From: Streptomyces sp. LUP47B
GTDB taxonomy: Bacteria > Actinomycetota > Actinomycetes > Streptomycetales > Streptomycetaceae
Length of the DNA stretch: 64,000 bases
Assembly (NCBI RefSeq): GCF_001746295.1
Contig: NZ_MJAH01000001.1
Location: 460,468-524,467 of the forward strand
Direction of reading: 5' to 3'
Positions 58,993 to 64,000 of this stretch are shown here, one piece after another. Within the stretch, counting starts at the first letter, position 1, and each line of letters opens with the position of its first letter. Below the pieces are notes generated by a model that was not told where the DNA came from, searched no databases, and was given only the letters and a program-made list of their open reading frames with translations. The position numbers and the translations under genes are program-made.

Positions 58993-60381
58993 ATGACGGA
59001 CACCGAAGGGTCACTGACGGAACGTCTGGCCGCACACTGGGCCGGCCTGCCGTTCGACGAGATCCCGGCCGAGGTCGTCGGACGGGTCAAGGACAACATC
59101 CTGGACACGCTGGCGGTGGCGCTCGCCGGGGTGCGCACCGAGGAGGCGCGGCGAGTCAGGGCCGCCCTGACCAGCGTGCAGCAGACCGGGGCGGGCAGCC
59201 TCGTCTGGGGGACACCGTTCCTGCTCCCGCCGTCACACGCCGCCCTCGCGAACGGGACGTCGGCGCACGCGCGCGACTTCGACGACGGAGGCGGACCGGG
59301 CCACGCGGGCTCCACCGTGCTGCCGGCGGCCCTCGCCGTCGGCGAGGCGACCGATGCCGACGGGCGGGCGCTGATCGCGGCGACGATCGCCGGGTACGAC
59401 ATCGGCTACCGGACCCTGCAGGCGCTCGGCGGCTTCGCCGCGCACACCGACCGGGGCTGGCACTCCAGCGGCACCATGGGCAGCTTCGCCGCTGCCGCCG
59501 CCGGCGCGAAGGCCCTGGGCCTGGACGCCGAGCGCTTCGCCGACGCGCTCGGCATCGCTGGATCGTTCACGGGCGGCGTCTGGGCGTTCATCGACGACGG
59601 CGCGTGGACCAAGCGGATCCATCCCGGCAAGGCCGGGGAGACGGGTGTCGACGCGGCGCTGCTCGCGCGCGCCGGGATCACCGGCCCACGGCACATCTTC
59701 GAGGCCGAGTGGGGCGGCCTGTTCGCCGTCTACAACGGCGGGCAGGGACACCCGGAGCAGGCACTGCACGACCTCGGCGCCGACTTCAACGTCGCGACCG
59801 CGTACATCAAGCCCTACGCCTGCTGCCGCGGAAGCCACTCCACGATCGACACAGTGCTCGCTCTCATCCAGGAGCGGGACGTCAAGCCCGAACATGTGCG
59901 GCACATCTCGATCACAGCAGGGGAGACAGCGGTGAACATGCTGTCGATCGACCCCATCCACACGGTGTTCGACGCACAGTTCAGCCTCCCGTACGCCGTG
60001 ACGATCGCTCTGCACAACAGGAGCGTCGGGCTTGACCAGTTCGACCCGCCCCGCATCGACGAGCCCGGCATCCGCGCCACGTTCCAGAAGATCTCGATGC
60101 ACGTCGACAGCAGCATCCAACTGGAGGACGGGCCGCGGCTGGCGGTGGAGTTCATGGACGGCGAGACGGTGACACTCCCCGCCGGCAACCCCACCACCGC
60201 CAAGGGGTCGGCGCAGAACCCGCTCTCCCACGCGGAGGTCGTGGACAAGGCGGAGGCAGTGCTCGCGCCCTACGGACACGAGGTCGCACGAGACCTGGTG
60301 CGTGCGGTGGAGAACCTGGACGACGCTCCGGACCTGTCGGAGCTCCTGCGCGCTCTTCGCGTAGGAAGACAAGGAGAATGA
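58993..60381 (+). CDS. MmgE/PrpD family protein
   Basis: 462 residues from ATG 58993 (GTG 58990 also possible). Family segments are NGTSAHARDFDDGGGPGHAG, IKPYACCRGSHSTIDTVLAL and a C-terminal small domain. PrpD is 2-methylcitrate dehydratase; other members include cis-aconitate decarboxylase and uncharacterised dehydratases. A position within a P450 operon, followed by a MaoC-type hydratase, suggests handling of a branched dicarboxylic or tricarboxylic intermediate (inference). Confidence 0.88.
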   Translation: MTDTEGSLTERLAAHWAGLPFDEIPAEVVGRVKDNILDTLAVALAGVRTEEARRVRAALTSVQQTGAGSLVWGTPFLLPPSHAALANGTSAHARDFDDGGGPGHAGSTVLPAALAVGEATDADGRALIAATIAGYDIGYRTLQALGGFAAHTDRGWHSSGTMGSFAAAAAGAKALGLDAERFADALGIAGSFTGGVWAFIDDGAWTKRIHPGKAGETGVDAALLARAGITGPRHIFEAEWGGLFAVYNGGQGHPEQALHDLGADFNVATAYIKPYACCRGSHSTIDTVLALIQERDVKPEHVRHISITAGETAVNMLSIDPIHTVFDAQFSLPYAVTIALHNRSVGLDQFDPPRIDEPGIRATFQKISMHVDSSIQLEDGPRLAVEFMDGETVTLPAGNPTTAKGSAQNPLSHAEVVDKAEAVLAPYGHEVARDLVRAVENLDDAPDLSELLRALRVGRQGE

Positions 60382-60382
60382 C

Positions 60383-61204
60383 ATGGTCACGAGCGAGGGG
60401 GCGCGAACGGTCGAGCGGACCGAGGTCATCGCGTCCGAGCCGACGGAGGCCTTGGCGGCCGCGCTGGACATCGAGATCCCGCACGCGGCGGGAGACCCGG
60501 TACCCCCGCTGTGGCACTGGACCTACCTGCTGGAGCGTGGCCCGGAACGCGAGCTCGGCGAGGACGGCCATCCGGCGACGGGAATCCCCGCGCCTCCCGG
60601 CCCGGGACGCCGACGGATGTTCGGCGGCGGCCGGGTGACGACGCTGGGCCGCCTCGTGATCGGGCAGCCCGCGACCAAGGTGACCTCGGTCAAGCGATCC
60701 GTCGACAAGGTGGGCAGGACCGGGCCACTGACGCTGACGACCGTCCTCCAGGAAATCTTCCAGGACGGCGAACTGGTGATCCGGGAGGAACAGGACATCG
60801 TCTACCGCGCTCCCGGCTCCGGTGCGCTGCCGCCGCCGCCCGCGACGACGACGCCCCCGGCGGGGCCGGCGCTGGCCCTCGCGGTCGACGAGCGGCTGCT
60901 GTTCCGGTTCTCGGCGCTGACCTACAACGCGCACCGCATCCACTACGACCTGGACTGGTGCAGGCGGGAGGGGTACGACGGTCTCGTCATCCACGGGCCC
61001 CTGCTGGCGCTCATGACGGGCGAGCACCTCCGCCGCCAGGGCATCGATCTGCGGGGCCGCACCTTCGGCTACCGGTTCGTCTCTCCGCTGACCAAACCGC
61101 AGACCATCACGGTCGTCCCCGGCGCGGACGGGCTGGAGCGCGGTGCCGAGGCACGCGGCGCCGACGGAACCGTCGCCGCCGTGAGCACCCTCACGGAGGT
61201 CTGA
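60383..61204 (+). CDS. MaoC/FAS1-like hydratase (mesaconyl-C4-CoA or 3-methylfumaryl-CoA hydratase type)
   Basis: 273 residues; AAGGAGAATGAC lies before ATG 60383, one base after the previous stop. The N-terminal FAS1-dehydratase-like hot-dog has LWHWTYLLE and MFGGGRVTTLG. The C-terminal hot-dog has the active-site motif ALTYNAHRIHYDLDWCRREG followed by VIHGPLLALM. These are marks of the HTD2/mesaconyl-CoA hydratase group. It probably hydrates or dehydrates an unsaturated acyl-CoA in the pathway started by the P450. Confidence 0.85.
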   Translation: MVTSEGARTVERTEVIASEPTEALAAALDIEIPHAAGDPVPPLWHWTYLLERGPERELGEDGHPATGIPAPPGPGRRRMFGGGRVTTLGRLVIGQPATKVTSVKRSVDKVGRTGPLTLTTVLQEIFQDGELVIREEQDIVYRAPGSGALPPPPATTTPPAGPALALAVDERLLFRFSALTYNAHRIHYDLDWCRREGYDGLVIHGPLLALMTGEHLRRQGIDLRGRTFGYRFVSPLTKPQTITVVPGADGLERGAEARGADGTVAAVSTLTEV

Positions 61205-61208
61205 GACC

Positions 61209-62435
61209 GTGACCCCATCCACCACCGATGTCGCCATCGTCGGCGGATCGACCGCCGGCCTGCGGGCCGCGGAAGCCGTCGCGCGCCATGCCCCGGAGCT
61301 GCGCGTCACGGTCATCAGCGACGAGCCGCACCTGCCGTACGAGCTCCCGCCGCTGTCCAAGGTCGCCCTGCACGACCGGCTCGACGTGGACGCGCTCGTC
61401 TATCCCTTCGCCACGGGCCTGCGGGACCAGGGGGTCGACTTCAGACTCAACACCCGTGCCCAGGCGCTCGACACGAGGACGAACACCGTCCTCCTGCCGG
61501 ACGGACCGCTGACGTATCGCGCGCTCGTCATCGCGACCGGGTGCGAGCCGGTGATCCCGCCACTGTTCGCCGGTCGTTCCCGCGTGCACGCACTGCGCCG
61601 CTTCGAGGACGCGACCGCCCTGCGTGCGGCGGTCGCCGATCCGGCGGCCTGTGTCGCCATCGTCGGAGCCGGCTTCATCGGTGGCGAGTTCGCCTCGACG
61701 CTCGTGAAGGCAGGGCGCACTGTCTCCCTCATCGACCTGGCGGCGAAGCCGCTGGGGCGGTTCGGCGAGCCGGTCGCCGACGCCTACGCGGCACTGCATC
61801 GGGAGGCGGGCGTCGGCCTGTTCCTGGGCAGCGGTGTCGTCGACGTCAGCGAGCACGAAGGACGCCGCTCGCTGGTGCTCGACGACGGCACGCGGGTTCC
61901 CGCCGACGTGATCGTCGTCGGTGTCGGCGTTCGCCCGTCGATCGACTGGCTCCAGGACTCCGGCCTGACCTTCGACAACGGGATCCTGGCCGATGCCACT
62001 CTCCGGGCGGCGGACAACGTGTTCGTCGCCGGCGACATCGTCCGCTGGCCGAACGCGCGGTTCGACACGGTGATGCGGATCGAGCACTGGACCAGCGCCG
62101 CCGAGCAAGGACGCGCCGCGGGAATCAACGCCGTGAAGCGCATCCGCGGGAGCGGGGGCGAAGGCTTCACGAACGTGCCGTACTTCTGGTCGGACCAGCA
62201 CGGCGTCCGCATCCAGTTCGCCGGTCATCTGACCGGCGACGAGGAGATCGTGGAGAGCCGCGCCGAGGACGGCTCCCTCTTCCTCTACCGGCGGGGCAAG
62301 GCGGTGACGGGCGTGCTGGCCTTCGAGCGGCGCGCCGAATTCGTCAAGCTGCGCGCGCGCCTGCGCCAGGAACTGAGCTGGCAGGCCGTCGGCGAGTTCG
62401 TGCCCTCAACAGTCTTCAGCAAGGAGTATCAGTGA
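61209..62435 (+). CDS. NAD(P)/FAD-dependent ferredoxin reductase-like oxidoreductase
   Basis: 408 residues from GTG 61209. FAD motif VAIVGGSTAGLRAAEAVARH, NAD(P) motif VAIVGAGFIGGEFASTLVKA, the FVAGDIVRWPN flavin-binding segment and the C-terminal reductase clamp (VPYFWSDQHGVRIQFAGH). This is the putidaredoxin-reductase/rubredoxin-reductase class. It completes the electron chain NAD(P)H to this protein to the ferredoxin at 57616 to the P450. Confidence 0.9.
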   Translation: MTPSTTDVAIVGGSTAGLRAAEAVARHAPELRVTVISDEPHLPYELPPLSKVALHDRLDVDALVYPFATGLRDQGVDFRLNTRAQALDTRTNTVLLPDGPLTYRALVIATGCEPVIPPLFAGRSRVHALRRFEDATALRAAVADPAACVAIVGAGFIGGEFASTLVKAGRTVSLIDLAAKPLGRFGEPVADAYAALHREAGVGLFLGSGVVDVSEHEGRRSLVLDDGTRVPADVIVVGVGVRPSIDWLQDSGLTFDNGILADATLRAADNVFVAGDIVRWPNARFDTVMRIEHWTSAAEQGRAAGINAVKRIRGSGGEGFTNVPYFWSDQHGVRIQFAGHLTGDEEIVESRAEDGSLFLYRRGKAVTGVLAFERRAEFVKLRARLRQELSWQAVGEFVPSTVFSKEYQ

Positions 62436-63229
62436 TGGGTGACGTGGCGAACCGGCGGACAGCGGTCATCACAGGGGCGGCTCAGGGACTAGGCGCAGCG
62501 ATAGCGTTCCGCCTTGCCGGTGAGGGATACGCGATCGCCCTCCTGGACCTGCAGAAGGAGGGCCTGGAACACACCAGACAGAAGATAGAGCGCCAGTTCG
62601 CGGACACCACGGTCACGACGATCCCGGTCGACCTTTCCAGCGAGGAACTCGTCGCGGACGCGTTCGCGGAGATCGACGCCGCTCGCGGGCGCGTCGACGC
62701 GCTCGTGAACACCGCGGGCGGCAGCGGGACCGAGCAGGTGCGCGACATCGAAGAAGTGTCGTCGCAGACCTGGCACACCGTCCTGGACAACAACGTCACG
62801 AGCGCGTTCCTGTGCTGCAGGTACGCCGTCCCGATCATGCGCCGGAACGGCTACGGCCGGATCGTCACCTTCTCGTCCGCGGTGTCACGTGGCCTCTCCG
62901 GCCCGTCCGGGACCGTCGGCGCACGGCTTGCGTATGCCACATCCAAGGCGGCGATCAACGGTTTCACCAGGCAACTCGCCAAAGACCTCGCCCGCAGCGG
63001 GATCACCGTGAACGCGGTCTCCCCCGGGCTCGTCCTGCCCGAGGAGGGCCGTGTGAGGAGGGTGTTCGACACACTCCCCGACGCCGACCAGGCCGCCATC
63101 CGGGCGGCGATACCGGCCGGTCGAGCCGGTACGGCCCATGAGATCGCCTCGGCCGTCGCCTATCTGGTCTCAGAGGACGCCGGCTTCACCTCCGGCACAG
63201 TGCTGAGTGTCGACGGCGCGGCCTCCTAG
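62435..63229 (+). CDS. Short-chain dehydrogenase/reductase
   Basis: 264 residues from ATG 62435, sharing one base with the previous stop (AAGGAG 8 bases upstream). Classical SDR motifs: VITGAAQGLGAAIAFRLA, NTAGG in place of NNAGG, catalytic Ser in FSSAVSRG, Tyr-x-x-x-Lys in AYATSKAAINGF, and VNAVSPGLV. It probably oxidises the alcohol produced by the P450 or the hydratase to a ketone, with NAD(P). Confidence 0.92.
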   Translation: MGDVANRRTAVITGAAQGLGAAIAFRLAGEGYAIALLDLQKEGLEHTRQKIERQFADTTVTTIPVDLSSEELVADAFAEIDAARGRVDALVNTAGGSGTEQVRDIEEVSSQTWHTVLDNNVTSAFLCCRYAVPIMRRNGYGRIVTFSSAVSRGLSGPSGTVGARLAYATSKAAINGFTRQLAKDLARSGITVNAVSPGLVLPEEGRVRRVFDTLPDADQAAIRAAIPAGRAGTAHEIASAVAYLVSEDAGFTSGTVLSVDGAAS

Positions 63230-63315
63230 TTGTGCTGTCCGGGACGTTGGGGCCCTGGCTTCCGTCCTCGTCCCGCAACCGCCACGTGTCAGAGCGACAA
63301 GAAAGGGAGCCGACC

Positions 63316-64000
63316 GTGCTCCAGTATCCGTTGGTCCTCGTGCCCGCTCTGGGCTGCGATGCCCGGCTGTGGCACCCGGTCGTCGACCGGGTCCACGACC
63401 TCGTGGAATGCGTGGTCGTTCAAGGCAGCGGGACCTCGATCGCGTCCATGGCGGACGACTTGCTCACCCAGGCACCGGACCGGTTCTACCTGGCCGGGAT
63501 CTCGATGGGAGGCTACGTCTCCTTGGACATCGCACTCAAAGCGGCTGGGCGGGTCGCGGGACTGGCGCTGCTGAACACGTCCGCGATCGCCGCACCGCCC
63601 GACCGCAGGCAGAGCTCGATCGGCGTCGTCGAACTGGCCGAGTCCGGCCGGTTCGACGAGGCGGTGGACCTGGTCAGTGGTGCCGTCGCGCCGGCCCGCC
63701 CCGATGTGACCGCCCTCGCGGCCGCGATGGCTCGTGGCCTCGGCGCCGAAGTCTTCAAGGCACAGCAACTCGCGGTGCTGGACCGTCGCGATCGCACATC
63801 GGAGATCGCGAAGATCGCGGCGCCCACATTGATCGTCGCGGGTGATGCCGATGTGATCACTCCACTCCGGCTGAGCGCGGAGATGGCGAGTTCGATCCCC
63901 GATGCGGAGCTGCATGTGCTGGAAGGGATCGGCCACCTCTCCCCCCTCGAAGACCCGGCCGCAGTCGCAGCACGCATCAGGGACTGGCTTGTGCGCAGTG
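63316..64000 (+). CDS. Alpha/beta hydrolase, cut by the window end
   Basis: 228 codons are visible from GTG 63316 (AAAGGGAG upstream); the gene continues beyond 64000. The nucleophile elbow is LAGISMGGYVSLDIAL, the acid is in LIVAGDADVITP and the catalytic His in LEGIGHLSPLEDP, so the triad is present in the visible part. It is the seventh gene of the P450 operon, 86 bases after the SDR. Hydrolysis of an ester, lactone or C-C bond in the pathway is inferred. Confidence 0.88.
   Translation, partial: MLQYPLVLVPALGCDARLWHPVVDRVHDLVECVVVQGSGTSIASMADDLLTQAPDRFYLAGISMGGYVSLDIALKAAGRVAGLALLNTSAIAAPPDRRQSSIGVVELAESGRFDEAVDLVSGAVAPARPDVTALAAAMARGLGAEVFKAQQLAVLDRRDRTSEIAKIAAPTLIVAGDADVITPLRLSAEMASSIPDAELHVLEGIGHLSPLEDPAAVAARIRDWLVRS

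Noticed and set aside
57519..59402. 627-codon minus-strand frame opposite the ferredoxin and P450
   Set aside because: Antisense shadow without motifs; the plus-strand genes are complete and coupled.

Overview
The window is high-GC actinobacterial DNA, almost certainly from a Streptomyces chromosome. The evidence is the strong G/C bias at third codon positions, frequent GTG and TTG starts, many 4-base ATGA/GTGA start-stop overlaps, a Tat-type secretion signal, and the density of two-component systems and AraC, MarR, PaaX and BlaI regulators. No rRNA, tRNA, CRISPR array or intact mobile element was seen. The only transposase trace is a fragment near 6.2 kb.

0-6 kb: the left edge holds the start of a TfdB-like phenol/resorcinol hydroxylase and a fused maleylacetate reductase/hydroxyquinol dioxygenase, divergent from an AraC regulator (resorcinol-hydroxyquinol catabolism). 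An NAD(P)-binding protein and a metallo-beta-lactamase-fold hydrolase follow, with a second AraC regulator.

6-16 kb and 27-29.5 kb: an envelope module. A BlaI-type repressor and a BlaR1-like M56 protease (without the penicillin-sensor domain) sit beside a GT28-type glycosyltransferase, a polysaccharide deacetylase, a multi-pass GT-C transferase, a DedA protein, two PAP2 phosphatases and a two-component system. The same dyad, CTAC-N5-GTAG, lies before the repressor, the GT28 gene, the GT-C/DedA divergent pair and, 17 kb away, another GT-C/LPG-synthase-like pair. This looks like one regulon for lipid-linked sugar or polyprenyl-phosphate handling. The sensor kinase of this block carries an in-frame TAA in its ATPase domain.

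16-34 kb: four paralogous COG4705-type membrane proteins, each with a perfectly regular four-fold W-X9-G-X4-D repeat. A TTCAGG-N5-TTCAGG-like direct repeat lies upstream of each gene, in three cases at the spacing expected for leaderless, response-regulator-driven promoters. One gene directly follows an OmpR-type two-component operon. Also here are a BASS-type transporter, a CitA/CitB-like two-component system divergent from a nitrate/sulfonate-type ABC importer, a FetB-like permease and a lone winged-helix regulator.

35-43.5 kb: an aryl-CoA catabolic operon. It encodes a PaaX regulator, a hot-dog thioesterase, a salicylyl-CoA/2-aminobenzoyl-CoA-type monooxygenase-reductase, an aryl-CoA ligase, acyl-CoA thioesterase II, a single-domain cupin and an FAA hydrolase, with RidA divergent.

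43.7-57.5 kb: two alpha/beta hydrolases, an AraC regulator, a YtcJ-like amidohydrolase, a two-component flavin monooxygenase with its reductase, an ABM-fold protein, an NmrA-like protein, a DODA-type dioxygenase, a YbhB protein, a Tat-exported substrate-binding protein and a MarR regulator. Between them lie several decayed genes (Rieske oxygenase, a second YbhB, a copied substrate-binding-protein tail, an LLM oxidoreductase).

57.6-64 kb: a tightly coupled operon of [3Fe-4S] ferredoxin, cytochrome P450, MmgE/PrpD, a MaoC-type hydratase, a ferredoxin-reductase-like flavoprotein, an SDR and an alpha/beta hydrolase cut by the window edge. It looks like a self-sufficient P450-initiated catabolic pathway of unknown substrate.
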